A stretch of 24,060 nucleotides of DNA from Bacillota bacterium (lineage in GTDB: Bacteria > Bacillota > Clostridia > Acetivibrionales > JAEZXR01), in the NCBI GenBank assembly GCA_023419605.1, contig JAEZXR010000144.1:1-24060 (forward strand), read 5' to 3'. Of this stretch, positions 5,909-11,611 are shown piece by piece (within the stretch, counting starts at the first letter, position 1; every line of letters begins with the position of its first letter). Below the pieces are notes generated by a model. That model had not been told where the DNA came from. It searched no databases and saw only the letters and a program-made list of their open reading frames with translations. A program made the position numbers and the translations under genes.

Positions 5909-6640
5909 ATGTTAAAACGGTGTATTTCCGCTGAATGGTTGAAGCTGCGCCATTCCCGCCTATGGCTGGTACTGATGGTTCTTCCGGTTATAAGCGCGTT
6001 GATTGGCTGCGCCAACTTCTTCATGAATCAAGGTGTGTTACAAAACGAATGGTACAGCCTATGGTCGCAGGCCGGCTTATTTTACGGGGAATTTTTCCTT
6101 CCCGTCCTCATTGCTATTTGCTGCGCATATACGTGCAGACTGGAGCATTCAAACAAAAACTGGAATACGGTCATGACTGCCCCTGTATCAGCAGCAAGTA
6201 TCTTTTTATCCAAGTTAGTCATCATCGGTATGCTGCAGATTTTTGTACAGGGATTCTTTTTCCTCCTGTACCTTTTTGGGGGAAAACTGATAGGATTGAC
6301 CTCCCCACTTCCTGCCGAACTACCCGGGTGGCTGTTCCGCGGCTGGATTGCCGCTGTTACAATCGGCGCCCTGCAATTGGCGTTGTCCATCCGCATCCGC
6401 AGTTTCGCAGTCCCCATCGGTATCAGCCTATGCGCGACTTTCCTCGGTCTGGGGATGTATGTGGAAAAATGCGGTATGTTTTTTCCCCATTCGCTTCTGA
6501 CCATCGGTATGGGTGTGCTAAGCCAGGAGGACCTGACAAGCAGCCAAAACATGCAATTCTTTGCAATGAATGCTGTTTTCATTGTTTTAGTTTCAGCATT
6601 TGCGATTCAACGGCTCAGAAAAGACGATGTACTCGCCTGA
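5909..6640 (+). CDS. Lantibiotic-immunity-type ABC permease, MutG-like
   Basis: The 243-residue membrane protein parallels its upstream neighbour: the start AEWLKLRHSRLWLVLMVLP, then MEHSNKNWNTVMTAPV replaced here by LEHSNKNWNTVMTAPV after the second helix, and about six hydrophobic segments. It should be the second permease of the peptide-resistance transporter. The ATG at 5909 is preferred over the GTG at 5903 because AGGAGGAG (5896-5903) would overlap the GTG but sits 5 nt before the ATG. No further intact gene follows. Six bases after the stop another ribosome binding site leads only to the tiny ORF MKNFFATG and then a gene fragment. Confidence 0.85.
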   Translation: MLKRCISAEWLKLRHSRLWLVLMVLPVISALIGCANFFMNQGVLQNEWYSLWSQAGLFYGEFFLPVLIAICCAYTCRLEHSNKNWNTVMTAPVSAASIFLSKLVIIGMLQIFVQGFFFLLYLFGGKLIGLTSPLPAELPGWLFRGWIAAVTIGALQLALSIRIRSFAVPIGISLCATFLGLGMYVEKCGMFFPHSLLTIGMGVLSQEDLTSSQNMQFFAMNAVFIVLVSAFAIQRLRKDDVLA

Positions 6641-6685
6641 CGGGGAGAAAGGAGTATAAAGCCATGAAAAATTTTTTTGCTACCG

Positions 6686-6772
6686 GATGAGGTTTTTGAA
6701 ATATTCTATCTTAAAAATGCTGTTGTAAACTTTTACTCAATGAGTGATGATAATAAGACTGTCAACCTTTAA
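6686..6772 (+). pseudogene. 3' fragment of a second flavin-binding protein gene
   Basis: Twenty-eight codons ending in TAA closely match the last 28 residues of the intact protein at 10180-10575 (DEVFEIFYLKNAVVNF versus DEIFEVFYLENAVANF, then the shared SM and DNKT blocks). About 100 upstream codons are missing. The fragment is joined just after a ribosome binding site and ATG at 6664 that now give only MKNFFATG before a stop. Similarity continues about 20 bases past the stop (TTTCATGC then TCAAATCATA), so the two copies derive from a duplication. Confidence 0.85.
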
Positions 6773-6791
6773 TTTCATGCTTCAAATCATA

Positions 6792-6825
6792 CAGGTGGCC
6801 GAGAGTGGCAGCTCTCGGTCACCTG
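6792..6825. terminator. Bidirectional stem-loop between converging genes
   Basis: CAGGTGGCCGAGAG (6792-6805) pairs with CTCTCGGTCACCTG (6812-6825) with one G-T wobble and a 6-nt loop. It sits directly against the stop of the minus-strand ORF at 6826 and follows the plus-strand flavoprotein fragment. No T tract follows on either strand, so termination may be partial. Confidence 0.6.
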
Positions 6826-6960
6826 TTATCTGTCTGCATCGATTTCTTTGGTAAGCGAATTCAATTTTTCAAATGGAAAATATTTAAGCACTTCACCCGA
6901 TGTGGATTTAGTGATATCCTTATCCATGGCTATGTGGTACTCCTCCAACAATGCTTTCAT
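6826..6960 (-). CDS. Small hypothetical protein, possibly a gene remnant
   Basis: The 44-residue product is polar and helical-looking (MKALLEEYHIAMDKD start, LKYFPFEKLNSLTKEID near the end). There is no membrane segment and no motif I recognise. It begins 51 nt after the EamA exporter stop on the same strand and ends at a stem-loop, so it may be the last gene of the DUF2000/EamA transcript. The ribosome binding site is weak (TATAGAAG) and an in-frame TAG lies just upstream. Codon use looks normal. A C-terminal remnant of a larger gene is equally possible. Confidence 0.4.
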   Translation of the reverse strand: MKALLEEYHIAMDKDITKSTSGEVLKYFPFEKLNSLTKEIDADR

Positions 6961-7011
6961 CTTCTATATTCATAACCAATGGCGCAAGTCAAGAACCGTC
7001 TCTATTTGTCT

Positions 7012-7953
7012 CTAATCCGCCGATTTATTTCGTATTTTCTTAAGCGAATTAAACAGTGTTTGGAAAGCCGAGATAGCCACAAAACCATGTTCCGATACAT
7101 ACACACCTGACAGGATAAAAACTGCTCCTAATAAAGCAAAGTTTGTAATTACCTCATGCAAGACAAGAACTGCCGATATTATCGTTATAAGAGGCACAAG
7201 ATAGATATAATTACTTGTCTTTACTACTCCAATTAAACTTACCGCTGTATTCCACATCACAAAACACAGAGCAGAAGCCACAACCCCTAAAAATAAAAGG
7301 TTAAGCAGTACGTCAGGCATTAACATTATACTTATATTGAAGTCAGCCCTGAATATCAAAAGCATGGGTATCATGCTTACTACCCCATAAAAGAAAATTT
7401 TTCTTGTAATGTAAATGGGGTTATACTTACTGCCTATCTTCTTTAATAAAATCGAATATACGGACCAAGTAACAGCCGCCATAACAGCCAGTAAATCTCC
7501 TGCGGGATTCAATTTCAACACAAAGTTACCATTGAACACAACCAGAAATATACCTGCAATCGCAATGATAAATCCCAATACCAGATTTTTGTCAAACTTT
7601 TCATCTCTTGTAAGCGTGTGTGCCAGGAGTGCTGTCAATATTGGGATTACCGAAACGAGTAAACCTACGTTTGAAGCCAACGTGTATTTTAACGCCATAT
7701 TTTCGATGAAAAAATACAAAGTTACCCCGCAGACCCCTGAACCCAAAAACAACAGTTCTTCTTTCCAATTACCCACCTTCTCAAATTTAGGATATATTAA
7801 CAATAGCGCCAGATATCCCATTAGAAACCTGTAAAACAATATCTCTACAGGCTGTAAATTTCTTAATAAAACTTTGGTTGAGATAAATGTCACGCCCCAT
7901 ATAATAATAGTAAGCAGTGCCATTGAATGTCCTAGCAAATATTTATTTTTCAT
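7012..7953 (-). CDS. EamA-family (drug/metabolite) exporter
   Basis: The 313-residue membrane protein has about ten helices in two EamA repeats. The first starts at LLTIIIWGVTFISTKVLL and the second at LLAVMAAVTWSVYSILLKKI, with the expected Pro and Trp positions. Such proteins export amino acids or other small metabolites across the cytoplasmic membrane. The substrate cannot be read from sequence. The ATG at 7953 is chosen because AGGATGG lies at the right distance; an upstream TTG at 7980 has no clear site. It follows the DUF2000 gene closely and the AraC regulator gene is upstream on the same strand, so control by that AraC protein is likely. Confidence 0.85.
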   Translation of the reverse strand: MKNKYLLGHSMALLTIIIWGVTFISTKVLLRNLQPVEILFYRFLMGYLALLLIYPKFEKVGNWKEELLFLGSGVCGVTLYFFIENMALKYTLASNVGLLVSVIPILTALLAHTLTRDEKFDKNLVLGFIIAIAGIFLVVFNGNFVLKLNPAGDLLAVMAAVTWSVYSILLKKIGSKYNPIYITRKIFFYGVVSMIPMLLIFRADFNISIMLMPDVLLNLLFLGVVASALCFVMWNTAVSLIGVVKTSNYIYLVPLITIISAVLVLHEVITNFALLGAVFILSGVYVSEHGFVAISAFQTLFNSLKKIRNKSAD

Positions 7954-7986
7954 CGCTCTACCATCCTGCCTGTCTTCCAATTTTAT

Positions 7987-8394
7987 TTACTTTAAAAGAC
8001 CAATACTCCCAGTAAGTTTATTTATCCGCTTTTTCGGGCCATACAGGCAAATGCCCAAATACTGTAAATTTCCATATTCAGCATTGGATAACAGCATGGT
8101 ATACTCCTCATAAGTTTTTGATTTCTGGGCAATATCGTTAAAATCAACGGCAATTAAGTCTGATTGTTCCTCCGACAGGACACTACTGTATAAATCCTTT
8201 ATTTGTTTTCTTGCAGCACCCAGGATTGGAATTGGCATGGTTGTAATCCCTAAATGTATTTTACCGTTTACATCTCTTATGTCAGGCCCTATAAGGTTAT
8301 TTATCCTGTTTCCCAGACTTAAGCCCAATACAGCAGTTGTATTGGCAATAAGGCCCAAAGGCAATTCTTTATCAACTATAATTACAGACTTCAT
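7987..8394 (-). CDS. DUF2000 family protein
   Basis: The 135-residue soluble protein begins MKSVIIVDKELPLGLIANT and carries the ALxxSLG, IGPD and GITTMPIPIL segments that I associate with DUF2000. The molecular function of this family is unknown; its fold is thought to resemble peptidyl-tRNA hydrolase PTH2. The start at 8394 has a strong GGGGAGGG site; the frame open upstream lacks one and would add an unrelated hydrophobic tail. The gene is followed by the EamA exporter, so exporter and DUF2000 protein probably act together and share a promoter in 8400-8470, which shows a TATAAT at good distance from the start. Confidence 0.8.
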   Translation of the reverse strand: MKSVIIVDKELPLGLIANTTAVLGLSLGNRINNLIGPDIRDVNGKIHLGITTMPIPILGAARKQIKDLYSSVLSEEQSDLIAVDFNDIAQKSKTYEEYTMLLSNAEYGNLQYLGICLYGPKKRINKLTGSIGLLK

Positions 8395-8477
8395 AGGATT
8401 TCCCTCCCCGTGTTTTTTACTATTATAAAGTGAAAAAAGGGGGAGGAATAGTAAAAAATTGCTCTTATAGTTAACAA

Positions 8478-8499
8478 CCCTCACTTCTATAAGTGAGGG
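8478..8499 (-). terminator. Stem-loop after the AraC regulator gene
   Basis: CCCTCACTT (8478-8486) and AAGTGAGGG (8491-8499) form a perfect 9-bp stem with a 4-nt loop. On the minus strand TTGTT follows. It lies 20 nt past the AraC stop and before the DUF2000 promoter region, so it probably separates the two transcripts. Confidence 0.55.
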
Positions 8500-8518
8500 C
8501 TTTACACTTTATTAAAGT

Positions 8519-9334
8519 TTATAAATTTATTGATTTTTGGTATACCTCCGGTGTTGCCCCAACATAATGTCTAAAAAGTTTAGTAAAATGGCTTTGGTCA
8601 TAAAAGCCTGCCTCTTGTGCAACTTCCGAGATAATCCTTTGCTTTTTAATTTCTCTTTTAGCAAAGTTTATCCTCAAAAGTATCTGATAAGTATGTGGTG
8701 GAATACGATGCTTTGATTTGAATAACCGAATAAGATAGTATTTACTTAACCCTGATATTTGAGATAGTGTATCTAACTTAATATTTTCACTAAAATTGTC
8801 CTGCAGGTAGTCTTCGATGATTTGGAGATTTCTGCCTCCATAGACAGAACTATCTATAGGTACACGTTCACTATTTTCATATTTGAGTAATCTATCTATA
8901 GTGGTAATCATATGTGTTTCCTTTTCTAAAGGAGATACTTTGCTGGTTAAACATTTTATTAGCCTGTACATCTGCGTATACTGTTTATATATAATATAGG
9001 GTTCTTCTATCTTAAATTCAAACTTGTGGCAGTCCTTCTGCAATTCCAGTACTGACTGTAACCATTCAGGTTGAATAAATATCATAATATATTTCCATTC
9101 CTGGGCATCATCAGGATTGCATGAGTGTAAAACCTCCGAAGGAATAAAGACTACGGATTGTGAATTGACCGGTATGTTTTTACCATTGCACCATAACACA
9201 CTTGTTCCTTTTTCAACCAATGCAAGAGAATATTCCTCATGGGAATGCTTCTTATAGGATAACTTTTTAGTATCACATGATTTTATTTCAAAAAAAGGCA
9301 GCTTCTCATCTCTATAAAAAATTACATTAGCCAT
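8519..9334 (-). CDS. AraC-family transcriptional regulator
   Basis: The 271-residue protein has an N-terminal cupin-type effector domain (HSHEEYSLALVEKGTSVLW, then PSEVLHSCNP). A linker follows, then a C-terminal pair of helix-turn-helices: LDTLSQISGLSKYYLIRLFK and the second with ISEVAQEAGFYDQSHFTKLF. This is the domain order of AraC regulators that sense small ligands and often control an adjacent exporter; the neighbours here are DUF2000 and EamA genes. The ATG at 9334 is used because a nearby GTG overlaps the AGGAG site; the ATG lies 11 nt behind it. Confidence 0.9.
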   Translation of the reverse strand: MANVIFYRDEKLPFFEIKSCDTKKLSYKKHSHEEYSLALVEKGTSVLWCNGKNIPVNSQSVVFIPSEVLHSCNPDDAQEWKYIMIFIQPEWLQSVLELQKDCHKFEFKIEEPYIIYKQYTQMYRLIKCLTSKVSPLEKETHMITTIDRLLKYENSERVPIDSSVYGGRNLQIIEDYLQDNFSENIKLDTLSQISGLSKYYLIRLFKSKHRIPPHTYQILLRINFAKREIKKQRIISEVAQEAGFYDQSHFTKLFRHYVGATPEVYQKSINL

Positions 9335-9459
9335 AGAATTTATCACTCCTATTTTTAGTATTCAGTGAATCTTCGAAGATACATTAAACTAGCTTTAATG
9401 GGCTGGTAATTATATAAACATACTCCCTATGACTTAATTTCATAAAACCAAACTTATAT

Positions 9460-9575
9460 AACGCAAAATTCTACTTTAGTACAACATTCCATAGGAAAGT
9501 AGTACCATTTTGCTTTAAGCGCTATCCATACTTGGCAAAAAATAATGCTCTCAACCGGAGGCTCATACATGTCAC
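9460..9575 (-). repeat. Dispersed repeat, copy E
   Basis: Over about 110 bp this non-coding stretch aligns with copy A at 21181-21307. Matching landmarks are ACTTTA, ACATYC, AGTACCATTT, TATCCA, then an A-rich run followed by GCTCT/GCCCC and CATACAT. On the minus strand both copies read KWYYFP with synonymous codon differences. It lies 24 nt downstream of the HxlR gene stop. The alignment was made by eye. Confidence 0.5.
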
Positions 9576-9598
9576 AGGGACAGGTCGAGATTGCTTAC

Positions 9599-9949
9599 TC
9601 ATGGCTTCGCCTCCTGAATTCCCCTCAATTCCTCACCCCATTTTGCAAGTTCATCCAGCACCGGCAGAAGCTTTTCTCCGGCTTTTGTCAGTGAGTAATC
9701 CACACGGGGCGGTATTTCATTGTACTGCACCCTGCTCACAAGCCCGCATTCCTCCAGTTCCTTCAGTGAGCTTGTCAGCATCATATTGGTGATTCCCATA
9801 ATGCTTTTCCTCAGTTCGCTATACCGAAGGGTTCCGCTTTGACTAAGAACCCAAAGGATCGGCAGCTTCCACTTGCCTTCGATAGCCCTCAATGCAGATG
9901 CTACCGGACACATATCACTTTCTATTGAAAAAATTACAGCCTCTTTCAT
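9599..9949 (-). CDS. HxlR-family transcriptional regulator
   Basis: The 116-residue winged-helix protein shows the HxlR hallmarks: Cys13 in the CPV motif near the N-terminus, the GKWKLPILW segment, LRYSELRKSIMGIT recognition region, MLTSSLKELEECGLV and the wing with PPRVDYSLTKAGEKLLPVL. Members such as HypR respond to redox or electrophile stress, often through the N-terminal Cys, and control an adjacent reductase gene. The ribosome binding site GGAG lies before the ATG. The gene diverges from the flavin-binding protein at 10180 with a 12-bp inverted repeat between them, so it likely regulates that gene and itself. Confidence 0.92.
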   Translation of the reverse strand: MKEAVIFSIESDMCPVASALRAIEGKWKLPILWVLSQSGTLRYSELRKSIMGITNMMLTSSLKELEECGLVSRVQYNEIPPRVDYSLTKAGEKLLPVLDELAKWGEELRGIQEAKP

Positions 9950-9980
9950 GCCAAATCTCCAATACTCATAAAATTCTTAC

Positions 9981-10020
9981 TTAATAATAAAAAACTGCGT
10001 ACTTGTTGTTTTATTACTAA
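9981..10020. promoter_or_regulatory. Inverted repeat, likely HxlR operator
   Basis: TTAATAATAAAA (9981-9992) and TTTTATTACTAA (10009-10020) match as inverted repeats at 11 of 12 positions, with a 16-bp gap. The right arm lies in the spacer of the plus-strand promoter at 10003-10030 and the left arm lies 31 bp upstream of the HxlR start. This is the placement expected for a dimeric wHTH repressor. Confidence 0.5.
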
Positions 10021-10030
10021 CACATATAAT
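10003..10030 (+). promoter_or_regulatory. Promoter toward the flavin-binding protein gene
   Basis: TTGTTG (10003-10008), 16 bp, TATAAT (10025-10030). The -10 is perfect and the -35 moderate. The spacer is covered by the right arm of the inverted repeat, so a bound regulator would block it. The leader to the ATG at 10180 would be about 140 nt and contains a gene remnant. Confidence 0.5.
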
Positions 10031-10061
10031 TATACTATATGCAACCGGATTGGCAACTGCT

Positions 10062-10175
10062 GATTTGAGCCTCGTACAGCCAACGGTTCTGGGGCTTTAC
10101 GAGGCACGAATCAGCGAAGTTCCATCCGAATTTGTATGGAACCAACAAAAAATGCAATTCTATCGTGGAGGTTAG
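10062..10175 (+). pseudogene. C-terminal remnant of an unidentified gene
   Basis: Thirty-seven codons with protein-like sequence (core LGLYEARISEVPSEFVWNQQ) end in a TAG that lies inside the ribosome binding region of the next gene. The reading frame runs back into promoter DNA with no start codon or site, and base composition changes from AT-rich to mixed near 10040. It is probably the 3' end of a deleted gene that was once translated just ahead of the flavoprotein. The family is not recognised. Confidence 0.45.
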
Positions 10176-10179
10176 TACT

Positions 10180-10575
10180 ATGAATGAGGTTTTAAAGTTT
10201 CTAAATGATTGTGGAGTATTCTACGTTTCTACGATCGACGGCAACCAGCCAAGAGTTCGCCCATTCAGCTTTGTAATGGAGTATGAAGGCAAGCTTTGCT
10301 TCGCTACAAGCAACAAAAAACCGTTCTATGCACAGCTAACGGCAAATCCAAATGTAGAAATTTCTGCTACATCACAAGACGCAAGATGGCTGCGCCTAAG
10401 CGGCAAAGCTGTATTCTGCACTACCAGGGAAGCCAAGGCTCATGCGCTGGAGGTAATGCCCGCGCTGAAAAACATGTATTCCGCAGACGATGAGATTTTT
10501 GAAGTTTTCTACCTCGAAAATGCCGTTGCGAACTTTTGCTCCATGAGTGGTGATAACAAGACTATCAATCTTTAA
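10180..10575 (+). CDS. Pyridoxamine 5'-phosphate oxidase-like FMN-binding protein
   Basis: The 131-residue protein has the split-barrel flavin-binding layout: start VLKFLNDCGVFYVSTIDGNQPRVRPF is shared with the family as a strand-helix-strand, then a GKLCFATSNKKPFYAQL segment that binds the FMN phosphate, NPNVEISAT and RWLRLSGKA. Such proteins reduce or bind small compounds with FMN or F420-type cofactors; the substrate is unknown. The ATG at 10180 has GGAGG 8 nt upstream. HxlR diverges from it and probably regulates it. Fragments of close paralogues lie at 6686-6772 and 11422-11502, so the gene has been duplicated locally and the other copies have decayed. Confidence 0.88.
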   Translation: MNEVLKFLNDCGVFYVSTIDGNQPRVRPFSFVMEYEGKLCFATSNKKPFYAQLTANPNVEISATSQDARWLRLSGKAVFCTTREAKAHALEVMPALKNMYSADDEIFEVFYLENAVANFCSMSGDNKTINL

Positions 10576-10595
10576 TTTCATGCATCAAATCATAA

Positions 10596-10633
10596 AGCCA
10601 GCCGGGAATTGTACTTCTCGGCTGGCTGAATTT
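10596..10633 (+). terminator. Terminator of the flavoprotein gene
   Basis: AGCCAGCCGGGA (10596-10607) pairs with TCTCGGCTGGCT (10616-10627) with one G-T wobble and an 8-nt loop. GAATTTT follows. A similarly placed stem occurs after the decayed copy at 6792. Confidence 0.65.
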
Positions 10634-10728
10634 TAGCTATCTTTGATTCTCTCAATACCTTTCACACGATAACCCTTATCGCCCTCTTTGTCATAGGACC
10701 AGGTCAAAACTACCGGAAAAGCAGATTT
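10633..10728 (-). pseudogene. C-terminal remnant of an unidentified gene
   Basis: On the minus strand 31 codons (core VVLTWSYDKEGDKGYRVKGI) run to TAA at 10633-10635, directly before the stem-loop 10596-10627. An in-frame TAA precedes them and there is no start. The strand-rich pattern resembles the last strands of a small beta-sheet domain. The family is not recognised. Confidence 0.45.
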
Positions 10729-10768
10729 TTAGAAGGACTCATCCTACAGATCTCAAAAACGGGAGGAT

Positions 10769-11170
10769 ATGTTTTCTGAAAGAGATTTATTAGAGCAGGA
10801 AATCTTCTGGAACAGAATCATGGCGGAGCACGCCAAATTTATTCGAGGACTCCTTGACCCTACGGAAGTCAAATTAATCAGCACTGCAAATAATTACGGC
10901 AATGAATTTGATGAATTGACAAGGGAGGCTGTTACAGCCATTGACCAAATCATGCTATTACCTAAGGTTACCACAGATAGTTTAAATGCAACGAAAGGCT
11001 TGAGAGATTTTAAAACCAGCGGGACAAAGGGGCTGGTTGATTGTACAATAAGAGCCATCGCTTATCCGCTGCTCGGCGACCATGTATTACGGGAAGCAAA
11101 TCACTTCATACGCATCTTGAAGCAGTATGAAAATGTACGTCAATACCCTGCTCCCACAGGTATGTTTTAA
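10769..11170 (+). CDS. DUF2935 protein, C-terminal half only
   Basis: The 133 residues match the second four-helix domain of DUF2935 proteins: FWNRIMAEHAKFIRGLLDPTE with the metal-like His/Glu pattern, then PLLGDHVLREANHFIRILKQY. Full-length members have two such domains in roughly 250-280 aa. The first is missing. The only ATG lies 2 nt behind GGGAGG, too close for efficient initiation. The upstream DNA contains no matching N-terminal half. It may be a truncated gene still open by chance, or a half-size version with poor translation. Function of the family is unknown; it is often found in spore formers. Confidence 0.6.
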   Translation: MFSERDLLEQEIFWNRIMAEHAKFIRGLLDPTEVKLISTANNYGNEFDELTREAVTAIDQIMLLPKVTTDSLNATKGLRDFKTSGTKGLVDCTIRAIAYPLLGDHVLREANHFIRILKQYENVRQYPAPTGMF

Positions 11171-11248
11171 TGGATTTTCTCTCTCCTAGATATAATCTTT
11201 TCGAAGTAGATCTATTGCTTCCGGACTTCCTTGTATTTGCCGGAATAA

Positions 11249-11285
11249 GAAATCCACAGGAAAAGATGCCATTTCTGTGGATTTC
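11249..11285. terminator. Hairpin after the DUF2935 gene
   Basis: GAAATCCACAG (11249-11259) and CTGTGGATTTC (11275-11285) form a perfect 11-bp stem with a 15-nt loop. It lies 78 nt past the DUF2935 stop. T-richness after the stem is weak. Confidence 0.45.
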
Positions 11286-11390
11286 CTGTTCCAGGGTAAT
11301 CCGCAGTACATGGCCTGCGGTAAAATATTCAGAATCTTTAGTACCTTCTTTCACATACTTCGTTATAGCAGCGTCAGGGTACTTACTATG
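11268..11390 (-). pseudogene. Internal fragment of an unidentified gene
   Basis: The minus strand reads coding-like sequence, KYPDAAITKYVKEGTKDSEY, then FTAGHVLRITLEQEIHRNG, with no start codon or ribosome binding site. The first part recurs at 13664-13623 as KYPNAAITKYVNA followed by a stop, out of frame with the AraC gene there. The family is not recognised. Confidence 0.4.
11353..11385 (+). repeat. 33-bp direct repeat, left copy
   Basis: This copy matches 13632-13664 at 31 of 33 positions in the same orientation. The two copies bound about 2.3 kb with the M14 peptidase gene and the small membrane protein gene. Confidence 0.8.
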
Positions 11391-11421
11391 TCACATGGAC
11401 AGTCCCGCTGGCAGCACTCCG

Positions 11422-11502
11422 CTAACGGCAAATCCAAATGTGAAAATTTCTGCTACACCACAAGGTGCAAGATGGCTGCGCCTAAGCGGCAAATCAGTGG
11501 TC
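11422..11502 (+). pseudogene. Internal fragment of a third flavoprotein gene copy
   Basis: Twenty-seven codons (LTANPNVKISATPQGARWLR then LSGKSVV) match residues LTANPNVEISATSQDARWLR and LSGKAV of the intact gene at 10180-10575. DNA identity is high from about 11420 to 11493 and is lost abruptly on both sides. It carries neither start nor stop and is a broken piece of a duplicated copy. Confidence 0.85.
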
Positions 11503-11611
11503 TCGCATAAGTCCCTTGATACGCAACAGTTTACAAAAAACAAAATGGACAGTCACACTTCCATCACTTGTAAATAAGATGGAATATAAGAGTAAAGAGT
11601 GAGGGATGAAA

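Larger units (their letters stand above)
11171..11611. other. Mosaic intergenic region made of fragments
   Basis: This stretch holds a hairpin (11249-11285), a minus-strand coding-like fragment (11268-11390), one copy of the 33-bp direct repeat (11353-11385) and an internal piece of the flavoprotein gene (11422-11502). A plus-strand ORF crosses the whole region but joins these unrelated pieces and has no ribosome binding site, so it is not called. No clear promoter for the M14 gene was found. Confidence 0.6.

Noticed and set aside
11170..11577. 135-codon ORF on the plus strand
   Set aside because: It joins unrelated pieces: a hairpin, the antisense of a coding-like fragment and an internal flavoprotein piece. 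No ribosome binding site.
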